From positions 660,589 through 676,414 of the forward strand of contig KE356563.1 in the NCBI GenBank assembly GCA_000416005.1: DNA of 15,826 nt, written 5' to 3'. The notes beneath the pieces are model-generated. The model searched no databases. It was not told the origin of the DNA and worked only from the letters and a program-made list of their open reading frames with translations. The position numbers and the translations under genes are program-made. Source of the stretch: Haloquadratum sp. J07HQX50. GTDB lineage: Archaea > Halobacteriota > Halobacteria > Halobacteriales > Haloferacaceae. Below, in pieces: positions 5,944 through 14,190 of the stretch (the first letter of the stretch is position 1; each line of letters starts with the position of its first letter).

Positions 5944-6249
5944 CGCTATCTCACTGAGAAAAAAGACAGTCAGAGAACTCAACAGACGGGTGAAAGACCC
6001 TCATCCAATACTCAGTGTGTCGGTTTCGTTTGGAAATACGACTCCTCTCAAAGTTGCTCGGTGTGTGGCGGGAGTTATGTTGTCGCGTCTGGAGCAACTG
6101 AGTCGACGGACACACCGCGTGTTCGGGTGTTCATTTCAACCAATCTGTCATGGAAATGTCGGGAGGAATTCAATTCCTTTGCCGGTGCCGTGCGGCCCAA
6201 ACGGGGCTCGCGAGGGACTTCACATCAACCAGGCGTGTGCAGTGAGTGA
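5944..6249 (+). pseudogene. Possible relic with zinc-ribbon-like segment
   Basis: The frame from 5944 to the TGA at 6247 has no good start; an upstream stop lies at 5941. Its middle reads VWKYDSSQSCSVCGG (CxxC after a TSQ-like motif, as in TnpB zinc ribbons), then after about 35 residues LSWKCREEFNSFAGAVRP, where only one Cys of the second pair remains and EFNS-AGA mimics the EFNADxxGA end of RuvC-III. This could be a mutated C-terminus of a TnpB-like or other zinc-ribbon transposase. The similarity is short and the second Cys pair and the Asp are missing, so identity is uncertain. It ends 21 bases before the MFS stop codon on the other strand. Confidence 0.28.
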
Positions 6250-6270
6250 GTTTAGGACGCTCGACGATGC

Positions 6271-7461
6271 TCATTGTTCTGGCGTTGGAATCCGATCGTA
6301 CAGGTACCCAACGGTGATCACACACACAGTTAGTCCAAGAACGATAATTAATGCAGAGAAGATCATATCGAAGCTCAGTCCTTGATCCCGTAGCAATCCA
6401 ACTGTCCCGCTGCCTAATGCCTCCAGAAACAAGGAAATACCGCTAAATACTGCATAGGCACTCGCACGAATATCGCTCGGCAACACGTTCAAAAGCCACG
6501 TGTCAAGAGCTGGGAAAAGCCCATGAATGGCAAACCCAATTCCGACTGAAGACCCGATTATCACAAGTAGCTGTTGCGTGAAAATGAAACTTGTCACAGA
6601 AATCACAAACAGACTCAAGAGAGAGATAATGTACGGGATTGTCTGAAACCGATCAACAAGACGCCCAGATGCCCAGAATGCGGGGACACCTGCAGCAAAA
6701 CTCACTGTCAATAATCCGCCTGCAGTTGCCTGTGTGACTAGTTTCGAATCAACGAGATATGAGACATAGAAATTAAATAATCCCTGCCAGATGAATCCAG
6801 CTCCCGTTATCATTACTAAGCCGATACCAATTATCCGCCAGTGAGTAACGACCGACTGGAAATTTTGATCTGGACCCTGTCCAATCGTCTCCGTGCGATT
6901 GCATGACTGTACGGTAAAGATAATCGTGATAGCCGCAGCACAGAGCGAAAGCCCCCAAAATACGATTCGCCATGTACCTATCTGGAGCGTCAAAATAACC
7001 ACGGGCGCAGCAGTAACAGCAGCGACCTGTGCAGCGGTTCCATGGATCCCAATTGTTCGACCGACAGCAGTTGGGCGTAAATCACCTAACAGCGGAATTG
7101 CAGACACAAAATAGGCACCCGAGGCGAGACCAATAGTGAATGCTCCTATCTGGAGGTATTGGACACTCGTCGCAGTTGCAGTCAATGCGGCCGTCACAGA
7201 AAGCGCGGCCCCAGCAATAATGACGAGGCGTTCTCGGGAAATATGTGTTAATAGATACCCGAGTGGAATACGAGGAAGCGCACTGCCGATCCAGACAAGA
7301 GCGGTGACACTCCCTAAGGTGGCTGGTCCAACGCCGAATGCAGTCTGAAATTCTTCAACAAGTGGAGCAAACACTGTCCGTCCAAAGTTGATGACAAAAA
7401 CCAAACCGCACAGAGATCCGAAGAGGGTCCGACTCACACAGGAGGTCTGCCGTGCCAGCAC
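6271..7461 (-). CDS. Major facilitator superfamily transporter
   Basis: A 396-residue membrane protein with about twelve predicted helices in two halves, the normal MFS size. The loop between helices 2 and 3 carries a degenerate motif A (GYLLTHISRER, 68-78), and a second-half equivalent, GRLVDRFQTIP, lies between helices 8 and 9. Helix 1 (LFGSLCGLVFVINFGRTVF) is followed by APLVEEFQTAFGVGPATLG, typical of haloarchaeal MFS proteins. The substrate cannot be read from the sequence. It starts with GTG at 7461, since a stop closes the frame at 7483-7485; an internal GTG at 7437 is an alternative. It diverges from nnr with only about 50-70 bases between them. No clear TATA box was found. Confidence 0.9.
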   Translation of the reverse strand: MLARQTSCVSRTLFGSLCGLVFVINFGRTVFAPLVEEFQTAFGVGPATLGSVTALVWIGSALPRIPLGYLLTHISRERLVIIAGAALSVTAALTATATSVQYLQIGAFTIGLASGAYFVSAIPLLGDLRPTAVGRTIGIHGTAAQVAAVTAAPVVILTLQIGTWRIVFWGLSLCAAAITIIFTVQSCNRTETIGQGPDQNFQSVVTHWRIIGIGLVMITGAGFIWQGLFNFYVSYLVDSKLVTQATAGGLLTVSFAAGVPAFWASGRLVDRFQTIPYIISLLSLFVISVTSFIFTQQLLVIIGSSVGIGFAIHGLFPALDTWLLNVLPSDIRASAYAVFSGISLFLEALGSGTVGLLRDQGLSFDMIFSALIIVLGLTVCVITVGYLYDRIPTPEQ

Positions 7462-7529
7462 AGAAACCTTCTGACTTTCATCTCAGTTGGTGCCGGAGGT
7501 TTTAGACAGCTTAGATGATACAAGCCAAC

Positions 7530-8966
7530 ATGATTGACGCTGACCGTATGGCTGCTATCGATCGAAATGCAGAGGCACTGGGGATTTCACGGCAGCAATT
7601 AATGGAGTCAAGTGGCAACGCAGTTGCGCGCCGAGTCAAATCAGCGGTTGATACGGGATCCACTGTCCAGGTGGTTGCAGGGCGTGGAAATAATGGCGGT
7701 GATGGATTTGCAGCTGCCCGGTTTCTGCAATCGTATGACTGTCGTGTCACGCTTGCCGGCCATCCTGAACGAATCCGCACCTCTATTGCAAGAGCAAACT
7801 GGGAAGCACTGCAGCAGACGAGTATCCCGACTGATACGGTAAGCGACTCTCAGCATGTTGCAATTGAATCACCGGACATGATTATTGATGCGATGCTTGG
7901 CTCTGGTGTCCGTGGTCCCTTACGAGAACCAGTCAGGGAGTTCGTGAGAACCATTAATCAAGTTGAGACACCGGTGCTCTCGGTTGATGTCCCAACAGGG
8001 ATGGACCCAGGTACAGGAGAGATCACAGATATCGCTGTCAACCCGAGTGAAATCATCACCTTCCACAAACAGAAATCAGGACTTGAGGCAGTGACCGCCC
8101 CCGTTACTGTCGCTGACATTGGGATTCCAGCCGCTGCAGAGGAGTTCGTGGGGCCTGGTGATCTGTTGCGTCTCGGACGGTCACCGCGGAGTCACAAGGG
8201 TGATTCTGGGAAGATACTCATCATTGGCGGGGGTCCATACGCTGGTGCACCCGCGTTATCGGCACAGGCTGCCCTCCGGGCTGGCGCCGATCTCGTCAGT
8301 GTGGCATGCCCCTCCTCTGTGGCGGATACTGTTCAAGCGTACAGCGAGAATCTCATCATTCGACCACTGAAGGGAAAACGCCTCTCGCCAGAGAATGAGA
8401 CGACTCTCCAAAATCTGGCCAGCGAGCAAGATATCGTGCTCATTGGGCCAGGACTCGGCAATCATGCAGAGACGATGAATGCTGTCGAGTCATTTCTCAA
8501 CTCATTCAATGGGACTGCCGTTGTCGATGCAGATGCGCTTGATGTCGTCGGATCAATCTCAACCTCTACAACTCATATCTACACTCCACACCAGGGTGAG
8601 TTTGCGAGAATGGGCGGCGACCCGCAGTCAGAGTGGCGCGAGCGGAAGTCTGCTGTTAAGGGTTTGGCGACTGAACTTGACCAGACAATACTTGTTAAAG
8701 GAATGTATGATATTATCGCGAACGATGAAATGGTCCGTGTTAACCGCACAGGAAATTCGGGGATGACTGTCGGGGGGACCGGTGATGTCTTAGCTGGCAT
8801 TACAGCTGCGTTCGCCTGCGTATTAGACCCGCTTTCGGCTGCTTCTGTGGCTGCATATGTGAATGGCAGAGCCGGTGATCGCGTTGCAGAGTCCAGAGGA
8901 GTCGGTATACATGCAACGGACATCATCGACGAAATATCAAAAATCCGTCAGGAAGCAGCAGATTAG
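7530..8966 (+). CDS. nnr: Bifunctional NAD(P)H-hydrate epimerase / ADP-dependent NAD(P)H-hydrate dehydratase
   Basis: A two-domain protein of 478 residues. The N-terminal YjeF_N/NnrE epimerase domain (1 to about 205) has MESSGNAVAR, GRGNNGGDGFAAARFL (NNGGDG 54-59) and VDVPTGMDPGTGEI. The C-terminal YjeF_C/NnrD ribokinase-like domain (about 215-478) has GGGPYAGAPALSAQAALRAG, IGPGLGN, VVDADALD, THIYTPHQGEFARM and NSGMTVGGTGDVLAG (409-423, with the catalytic-type Asp at 419). Together they repair damaged hydrated NADH/NADPH: the epimerase interconverts the R and S forms, and the dehydratase restores the S form using ADP or ATP. I chose the ATG at 7530 because homologues begin at MIxADRMAAxDxN; an ATG at 7515 would add five residues. 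Both active sites look intact. Confidence 0.95.
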   Translation: MIDADRMAAIDRNAEALGISRQQLMESSGNAVARRVKSAVDTGSTVQVVAGRGNNGGDGFAAARFLQSYDCRVTLAGHPERIRTSIARANWEALQQTSIPTDTVSDSQHVAIESPDMIIDAMLGSGVRGPLREPVREFVRTINQVETPVLSVDVPTGMDPGTGEITDIAVNPSEIITFHKQKSGLEAVTAPVTVADIGIPAAAEEFVGPGDLLRLGRSPRSHKGDSGKILIIGGGPYAGAPALSAQAALRAGADLVSVACPSSVADTVQAYSENLIIRPLKGKRLSPENETTLQNLASEQDIVLIGPGLGNHAETMNAVESFLNSFNGTAVVDADALDVVGSISTSTTHIYTPHQGEFARMGGDPQSEWRERKSAVKGLATELDQTILVKGMYDIIANDEMVRVNRTGNSGMTVGGTGDVLAGITAAFACVLDPLSAASVAAYVNGRAGDRVAESRGVGIHATDIIDEISKIRQEAAD

Positions 8967-8987
8967 CTTTCTTCTGGATGAGAGTAG

Positions 8988-8999
8988 AGAGATATCTCT
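8988..8999. repeat. Perfect 12-base palindrome between convergent genes
   Basis: AGAGATATCTCT is self-complementary and lies 22 bases after the nnr stop codon, in the 168-base gap before the end of hflX. With no loop it would make a poor terminator. It could be a protein-binding site, or chance. Confidence 0.25.
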
Positions 9000-9134
9000 G
9001 TGGCGACGACGGATCTCTTACTGCTCACAGGCTCCCGGTCATCCGTTTGTTTATTTGCCATCAGCGGCTTCTGAGGTCTTTCCAGATGCATCCAAGGAGG
9101 AGAGATGCCGATGTTCGATTCTATTGATCCGAAA

Positions 9135-10490
9135 TCAGTCCGACTCGCTGTCGGCTTCGATTGGTTGTGGACTTTTCGGCTGGTACGATGATAACTCCGT
9201 AAGTTCACTTGCTTTCGAACGTGCCTGTTCGATGATAGCTGGGCGTGCAGTGAACTCGATAGTAACTTGATCTGTTGTATACTGTTTATTCTCAACGTGC
9301 CCGTGGTCGTAAATCCATGATACCAAACTCATCGACTCATCAGTCAGCGGTAACATGAGGCGCTCTTTTTGCCATGCTGGAAGCTCTTGCTCAATCCGGT
9401 CGGTGAGTGATTCAATGTTCACGTCCTCAGCTGCTGAGACGGCGACTGGATTTGGGGCTAAGGCGTCTAATGCTGCTACTTTTTTCTGCAGTTCAGTATC
9501 TGATATTAGATCTACTTTATTCAATATAGTAATAATAGGGGCTTCATTACGCTCATATAATGTATCGTGGCTGGTAACCAGCTTTTCGCGCATCGCATCA
9601 AGTGACTCAGAGGCATCAACAACTAACAAGACCAAGTCAGCTCGATACACCGAATCCAGCGTTGATTGGAATGATTCAACCAGCCAGTGTGGCAACTCAG
9701 ATATAAACCCAACTGTGTCAGTTAATAAAATATCACGCCGCTGTGTTTGCGCTCGACGTGTGGTCGTTCCGAGTGTGGTGAACAGCTGGTCCTCAGACTT
9801 CGCTGTTTTGAGTAGATCTGGGTGTTGGTCTTCGTTTTCGGTAATACTCAAATCACTCGCTAAACGACGAAGAAGCGTTGATTTACCCGCATTTGTATAG
9901 CCTGCTAAGGCCACCAGGTCAAATCCAGATTCCCGGCGTTGTTCACGCCGGGTTTCCTCTTTTTGAGCGATGGTTTCAAGATCTTGTGTGATCCGTGAAA
10001 TTTGATTTTTAATATCTTGCTCACGACTCTCGTCGTACTCACCAAGGCCCATGAATCCAGGTCGCTCATCTCGTTTGGCAAGTGAAGCTTTGGCCTCGAT
10101 ACGTGGCAGTTCATACCGTAGCTCGGCCAATTCAACCTGTAACTGGGCCTTTCGAGTATTTGCTCGCTGGCCAAATATCTCCAAGATGAGTGTAAACCGA
10201 TCGATTACCTCGACACCGGTTGGAAGCTTTCCGCCGATATTATATGTCTGATATGGCCCGAGTCGATTATCAATAATGACTGCCTCAGCACCGCTCTGGT
10301 TCACCTTTACTGCCAGCTGATCAACCTTTCCCTCACCAAAGTGGTAGGCGGCGTCCTCGTCACGAGACTGTGTCAGTGTTCCGACAACGCTGTATCCTGC
10401 GGCGATAGCAAGGTCTGTAATTTCGGATAGATCAGCCGTCTCTGTACTTGGACATCGGGCAGCAACGATTACTGATGAGCTCTCCGTCAT
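9135..10490 (-). CDS. hflX: Ribosome-associated GTPase HflX
   Basis: A 451-residue HflX. The N-terminal domain (about 1-105) includes AYHFGEGKVDQL, IIDNRLGPYQTYNI and VEVIDRFTLILEIFGQRANT. A coiled linker follows (about 112-187; ELRYELPR, then the glycine-rich GFMGLGEYD). The G domain has P-loop GYTNAGKST (197-205), G2 LGTTTRR, G3 DTVGF (258-262), G4 NKVD (324-327) and G5 SAA (352-354). HflX binds the large ribosomal subunit and in bacteria splits stalled ribosomes under stress; the archaeal protein also binds 50S subunits. The N-terminal domain is shorter at the start than in many bacterial forms, as usual in archaea. It is transcribed alone, converging on nnr. An acidic C-terminal tail (PIEADSESD) fits a halophile. 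Confidence 0.95.
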   Translation of the reverse strand: MTESSSVIVAARCPSTETADLSEITDLAIAAGYSVVGTLTQSRDEDAAYHFGEGKVDQLAVKVNQSGAEAVIIDNRLGPYQTYNIGGKLPTGVEVIDRFTLILEIFGQRANTRKAQLQVELAELRYELPRIEAKASLAKRDERPGFMGLGEYDESREQDIKNQISRITQDLETIAQKEETRREQRRESGFDLVALAGYTNAGKSTLLRRLASDLSITENEDQHPDLLKTAKSEDQLFTTLGTTTRRAQTQRRDILLTDTVGFISELPHWLVESFQSTLDSVYRADLVLLVVDASESLDAMREKLVTSHDTLYERNEAPIITILNKVDLISDTELQKKVAALDALAPNPVAVSAAEDVNIESLTDRIEQELPAWQKERLMLPLTDESMSLVSWIYDHGHVENKQYTTDQVTIEFTARPAIIEQARSKASELTELSSYQPKSPQPIEADSESD

Positions 10491-10605
10491 TGCTGTTCCT
10501 CACGATATGTGGCGGGCGTGTGTAGTCCTAACACTGTGCTCGAACACTATTGAATATCGATGCACTTGAACGCTTACCCCAAATGATTCCCGCGGCCCAC
10601 AAGCG

Positions 10606-10613
10606 ACTTATAC
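10606..10613 (+). promoter_or_regulatory. TATA-like box for the FUN14-family gene
   Basis: ACTTATAC lies about 31 bases before the ATG at 10641, giving a leader of only a few bases at standard archaeal spacing. Confidence 0.5.
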
Positions 10614-10640
10614 TGAGACAGAGGATTACTCAAAACAACA

Positions 10641-10970
10641 ATGGATATGTTACAATTGTCTGTGGACCCCACACAATTAGGCATTGAGTTCGGGAGTGGT
10701 GCAATTATTGGTGGGATTGTTGGGTTCGCTGCCAAGAAGCTCGCAAAGATAATCGCCGTCATAATCGGGGCAGAGCTCGCTTTATTTAAATTTCTTGAAT
10801 CACGCGGAATCTTAACTGTTGATTGGGAGCGCCTCACTGCAGGTGTTGCTGACTCGACACAAGTTGCAGCAGATGGGTCACCGCCCGATTGGATCTCAAC
10901 AATTTTGTCAACACTCTCGATTTCGGCTGGTTTTACTGGCGGATTCTTAGCTGGATTCAAAAAAGGATGA
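10641..10970 (+). CDS. FUN14-family small membrane protein
   Basis: A 109-residue protein matching the FUN14 domain. A glycine-rich first membrane segment (FGSGAIIGGIVGFAAKK, 17-33) is followed by the family's KK..K pattern and a second segment (KIIAVIIGAELALFKFLE, 36-53). A polar loop (about 54-86) follows, then a third hydrophobic segment (ILSTLSISAGFTGGFLAGF, 88-106) ending in KKG. Eukaryotic FUN14/FUNDC1 is a mitochondrial outer-membrane mitophagy receptor; the archaeal role is unknown. The start could also be the Met at 10647. Its stop codon abuts the stop codon of the convergent SBDS gene with no base between. I recall FUN14 and SBDS genes being neighbours in other haloarchaea, but did not check it. 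Confidence 0.85.
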   Translation: MDMLQLSVDPTQLGIEFGSGAIIGGIVGFAAKKLAKIIAVIIGAELALFKFLESRGILTVDWERLTAGVADSTQVAADGSPPDWISTILSTLSISAGFTGGFLAGFKKG

Positions 10971-11696
10971 TCAGACTGTCTTTATTTCATCTTTATCTTT
11001 GATGATACGTGACTCAGCCTCGCCAGAGGTGTATTCATTTACCAGGTCGTAGAAATCATTCTGCATACCTGCAGGGAACGTAATAATCCCCACCCACGAT
11101 CCATCAGCCTGCCATTCCTCTCGCTCTAACTCGCCATACCCCCGAACTTGTGCCTGTGTTTTACCAGCGTATTCGGCCGGGATCTGAACAGCGACGGTTA
11201 CTTCCTCAAATCGAATCGGAATAATCGGCCGAAGATCATCGAGCGCATCGTCCACCTGCGTTTCAACGGGTTTCATGGGGTCAACTCGAAATCCAGCCTC
11301 CTCGAGTGCTCGCTCAATACGCTCAGGTGGATGAGGGGCATTGTCCATCTGCGGATTAACTGCATTTCTGGCAATCCGGTTGATGAGTTGGCGGCGCTTT
11401 TGCTCTTGCATTTCAGCCCGCTGTTCGGCTGTAATCTGTATCTCACCTCGTTCGACAACTTCTGGAATTATTTCGAGTGGGTCTGTCGTTTCAAAAACTT
11501 CTTCAAGATCCTTCTCTGCGGGCCGGTCTCCCCGTGACGCATTCTCGAATACGTCCTCGGCTGCAATAATATCTTCAAGATCGTCTTCAAACTCGCCACG
11601 TTTCATGTCCAGTGCTGCATCAGGATCGATGAGTACCTCGAATCGCTCACCATGAGACTCAAGTCTTGCAGTAACGGCCTCTTCCAGTGAAATCAT
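10971..11696 (-). CDS. sdo1: Ribosome maturation factor SBDS/Sdo1
   Basis: A 241-residue protein of normal archaeal SBDS length. The N-terminal FYSH domain (about 1-88) includes [25 protein letters not shown] and the signature [11 protein letters not shown] (79-89). The central helical domain (about 90-160) includes [18 protein letters not shown] and [14 protein letters not shown]. The C-terminal ferredoxin-like domain (about 163-241) includes [15 protein letters not shown] and [15 protein letters not shown] works with an EF-2-like GTPase to release aIF6 from the nascent 50S subunit, as judged from eukaryotic Sdo1 with EFL1. All three domains are present and undamaged. A TATA-like box lies 24 bases before the ATG, so translation is probably leaderless. 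Confidence 0.94.
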   Translation of the reverse strand: MISLEEAVTARLESHGERFEVLIDPDAALDMKRGEFEDDLEDIIAAEDVFENASRGDRPAEKDLEEVFETTDPLEIIPEVVERGEIQITAEQRAEMQEQKRRQLINRIARNAVNPQMDNAPHPPERIERALEEAGFRVDPMKPVETQVDDALDDLRPIIPIRFEEVTVAVQIPAEYAGKTQAQVRGYGELEREEWQADGSWVGIITFPAGMQNDFYDLVNEYTSGEAESRIIKDKDEIKTV

Positions 11697-11714
11697 ATCA
11701 GCAACTACTCACTG

Positions 11715-11725
11715 CATACTAAAAA
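11715..11725 (-). promoter_or_regulatory. TATA-like box for the SBDS gene
   Basis: The minus strand reads TTTTAGTATGC, centred about 24 bases upstream of the ATG at 11696. Confidence 0.5.
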
Positions 11726-11756
11726 GGCCACTATGCCACTTGGAGAAGATCTGAAT

Positions 11757-12092
11757 CTATTTAAATCGACTCAGGATATCAAGAATTTCGTCCTTCTCTT
11801 GGACGCCGATCAACCGTTCGACTTCTTCTCCATCTGCATAAAACTGAAGCGTCGGAACTGAGCGAATCCCCTCATCTCTCGCGAGGGTTTGTAACTCGTC
11901 GATATCGACTTTCCCGACTAATACATCGGTTTCTTCGGCAATCTCCTCAACTGTTGGCTCGAGCATTTTGCATGGCCCACACCAGTCAGCGTGATAATCC
12001 ACAAGCACACGATCGCCCGTAGCCACCGCTTCTGAAAACTCACCCTCAGATTCGAAATGAACTGGTGACGCCGCCTCATCTGGAATGCTCAT
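11757..12092 (-). CDS. trxA: Thioredoxin
   Basis: A 111-residue single thioredoxin domain. The active site is complete (DWCGPCK, C38 and C41). The cis-proline loop is SVPT (P80), followed by LQFYADGEEVERLIG, the usual last strands and helix. The N-terminal 15 residues (MSIPDEAASPVHFES) are a short acidic extension. It is a cytoplasmic dithiol-disulfide carrier that reduces target proteins and is itself reduced by thioredoxin reductase; the partner gene is not in the window. It lies 60 bases upstream of SBDS on the same strand. Each gene has its own TATA-like box, so they need not be one operon. Confidence 0.95.
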   Translation of the reverse strand: MSIPDEAASPVHFESEGEFSEAVATGDRVLVDYHADWCGPCKMLEPTVEEIAEETDVLVGKVDIDELQTLARDEGIRSVPTLQFYADGEEVERLIGVQEKDEILDILSRFK

Positions 12093-12117
12093 AGGTATAC
12101 TATAGTCAGGCAGCCAT

Positions 12118-12126
12118 TTACTTATT
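12118..12126 (-). promoter_or_regulatory. TATA-like box for the thioredoxin gene
   Basis: The minus strand reads AATAAGTAA, centred about 30 bases upstream of the ATG at 12092. A nearer palindromic AT stretch (GTATACTATAG region, 12095-12105) is too close to the start codon to be the TATA box. Confidence 0.45.
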
Positions 12127-12362
12127 TCGCGGATGTTCGGTGACAGAACACACTGTTACACTCCACATTATCTAAGGGTACATGCATGTTCTCCGTATAA
12201 AGATCGCCAGGAATCTGTCCAATCACACAGGGTTGGATCTATTCTCGAGTGAAGATTGGCATAGAGTCACTGATTCGGCATACTTGTTGATGACGCCGCG
12301 TGAGACAGGTTAGTTTCGATAACGCACATTCAAACAATCGCGATACCGGAGAGAGTGTTTGT

Positions 12363-13022
12363 TCAACACGAGTACTCTAAGAGGACACCGTCGTCAATCG
12401 TCGTCACGTTTTCAAGTGTGAGCGTATCCTCTGGGAGTCTGAACCCATCACCATCAGCTAATGTGGGGGCGTCTCGACCGCCAATGATGACCGATCCAAC
12501 ATACACAGTAAGCGAATCAACTGCTCCGATATCGAAAAAAGAGAAAATAATTTCACCACCACCTTCGACAACCAGGTGTTCAACTCCCGAGTTATCTAAC
12601 TCAGTCAGCAACGTCTCGATCGACACCCGCTCAGTATGAGTATCGATAATCTCAGCACCTGCCTTCCTCAGTGCTTGTTTTGAATCACTTTTGGCACGCT
12701 TGGAAACAACAATAAATGTTTTTGCTTCACTGTCAAGAATACGTGCATCAGTCGGTGTTCGGCCGGTAGAATCAAGCACGATTCGGTGTGGGGACGCTGG
12801 CCTCCCATCTGCCCTGCGGGCATCTCGAGCCTCCTCATCACCTAATACCAAGTGAGGATTGTCAGCCATAACTGTCCCGACACCAACAGCGATTGCATCG
12901 CATTCTTTGCGTAGATGAGTGACTCTCGCGAAATCGTCTGACCCGCTTATTTTGATTTGCCGGCGCTCGCGCGTTGAGAGTTTCCCGTCGACACTCATCG
13001 CTGCGTTTACCTGAACGTGCAC
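12363..13022 (-). CDS. arfC: 2,5-diamino-6-(ribosylamino)pyrimidinone 5'-phosphate reductase (riboflavin and F420 pathway)
   Basis: A RibD-C/dihydrofolate-reductase-like domain of 219 residues with no deaminase domain, as in archaeal ArfC and yeast Rib7. Motifs are NAAMSVDGKLSTRERRQIKISG at the start, AIAVGVGTVMADNP (44-57), RIVLDSTGRTPTDARIL, VVEGGGEIIFSFF (VEGGGE 152-157, NADPH/substrate loop) and IIGGRDAPTLADGDGF. The enzyme reduces the ribosylamino side chain to ribitylamino with NADPH, an early step from GTP to riboflavin and the F420 deazaflavin precursor. I chose the GTG at 13022 (MHVQVNAAMS) because homologues start there; a GTG at 13037 would add five residues. It diverges from the glycosyltransferase gene, 103 bases away. 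Confidence 0.9.
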   Translation of the reverse strand: MHVQVNAAMSVDGKLSTRERRQIKISGSDDFARVTHLRKECDAIAVGVGTVMADNPHLVLGDEEARDARRADGRPASPHRIVLDSTGRTPTDARILDSEAKTFIVVSKRAKSDSKQALRKAGAEIIDTHTERVSIETLLTELDNSGVEHLVVEGGGEIIFSFFDIGAVDSLTVYVGSVIIGGRDAPTLADGDGFRLPEDTLTLENVTTIDDGVLLEYSC

Positions 13023-13091
13023 ATGGACAAAATACACGCCGAGAAATTGAGCCTTCGGGTCGCAGCCAAACGATCATAACAGACGGACAGG

Positions 13092-13099
13092 ACTTATGT
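13092..13099 (+). promoter_or_regulatory. TATA-like box for the glycosyltransferase gene
   Basis: ACTTATGT is centred about 30 bases before the ATG at 13126, in the short gap shared with divergent arfC. Confidence 0.45.
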
Positions 13100-13125
13100 A
13101 ACGGTATCTAATATTATTTCTCACA

Positions 13126-14169
13126 ATGACGCCGAAAGTACAGATGTTGGGGTGGGGATTCCCACCGAATGTGAGTGGTGGGCTTGACACGCATGTCGGC
13201 GAACTTTTCGACGGGATGCGTGACCGGGGTGTTGAAATAGATCTTGTACTCCCCGAAGAGTACGCCCCAGCGGACCGTGACGGTATTATCGGCGTTCCGA
13301 CAGGTGATGGGGATATTATTACACGCATCGGGAGACTCAGTGCAACGTTTGCGGAGCGAGCAGATGAGGCAAACATCATCCATACCCACGACTGGTTTGG
13401 ATATGGGCCAGGATCTCGGGCCACTGCGAACACAGATGTGACATGGGTGTCAACGTTCCACTCGCTCTCAGCTGATCGGAATCAAACTCCACCTGAGCGT
13501 GAGGTTGAAACCGAGCGGCGGCTTGCGCGACGGGCTGATGAGTTGATCGCGGTCAGCAAATTAACTGCGCGCGATGTCAAGGAAAATTACGGCTCAGAGG
13601 CAACAGTCATCTATAATGGGTTTTCGACCTGTGAGACAACCGGAATCGATTATAAATCTAAACTCGGTATCGATGGGCACATGTTGTTCTTTGTGGGCCG
13701 GCATACAGACCAGAAGGGTATCTCGCATCTCGTCTATGCAATGGATAAACTCCGACGCGACGACATCACTCTCGTCGTAGGGGGATCAGGACACCTGACT
13801 GCACAATTAAAACAATTCTCGAAGATACTTGGTATCGAAGACAGTGTTGAGTGGGTTGGATACGTGCCAGAGGAGGAACTTGGTGATTATTATGCTTCTG
13901 CAGATTTATTTATATCACCATCGCTCGCTGAACCATTCGGAATAACAATCACCGAAGCTCTGTCAGCAGGAACTCGGGTTGTTGCAACAGAATCTGGAGT
14001 TAATGAGGTTTTGCCGGAGGATTCCGTCATTAAGATTGAGCCAGACTCAACATCAATCGCTGCGGGTATCAAGCGCGGCCTCGAATTGCAGGGAACACCG
14101 GAATATACTCCAATAACGTGGGATGAAGTCGTCGAAGAAACGGTCGATTTCTATTACTCAATTCTTTGA
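13126..14169 (+). CDS. GT4-family glycosyltransferase (GT-B fold)
   Basis: A 347-residue two-domain GT-B enzyme. The N-terminal acceptor domain has GWGFPPNVSGGLDTHV with the glycine loop, NIIHTHDWFGYG (84-94) and WVSTFHSL. The C-terminal nucleotide-sugar domain starts near 185 with LFFVGRHTDQKGI (G191-R192, K197-G198) and VGYVPEEELGDYYASADLF. It carries the E-x7-E motif at E269-PFGITIT-E277 (SLAEPFGITITEALSAG), which binds the donor ribose and diphosphate. It is a retaining transferase of the glycogen-synthase-like/GT4 type; similar haloarchaeal enzymes are often annotated as starch synthase-like or polysaccharide transferases. Donor and acceptor are unknown. It lacks transmembrane segments and has no other sugar genes next to it. 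The ATG follows a TATA-like box. Confidence 0.9.
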   Translation: MTPKVQMLGWGFPPNVSGGLDTHVGELFDGMRDRGVEIDLVLPEEYAPADRDGIIGVPTGDGDIITRIGRLSATFAERADEANIIHTHDWFGYGPGSRATANTDVTWVSTFHSLSADRNQTPPEREVETERRLARRADELIAVSKLTARDVKENYGSEATVIYNGFSTCETTGIDYKSKLGIDGHMLFFVGRHTDQKGISHLVYAMDKLRRDDITLVVGGSGHLTAQLKQFSKILGIEDSVEWVGYVPEEELGDYYASADLFISPSLAEPFGITITEALSAGTRVVATESGVNEVLPEDSVIKIEPDSTSIAAGIKRGLELQGTPEYTPITWDEVVEETVDFYYSIL

Positions 14170-14190
14170 AGATTGCTGCGCGTTCGCTGT

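Noticed and set aside
5930..6385. 151-codon plus-strand open frame
   Set aside because: It runs into the MFS gene in antisense. The neighbouring frame carries the zinc-ribbon-like residues, and the peptide matches nothing known.
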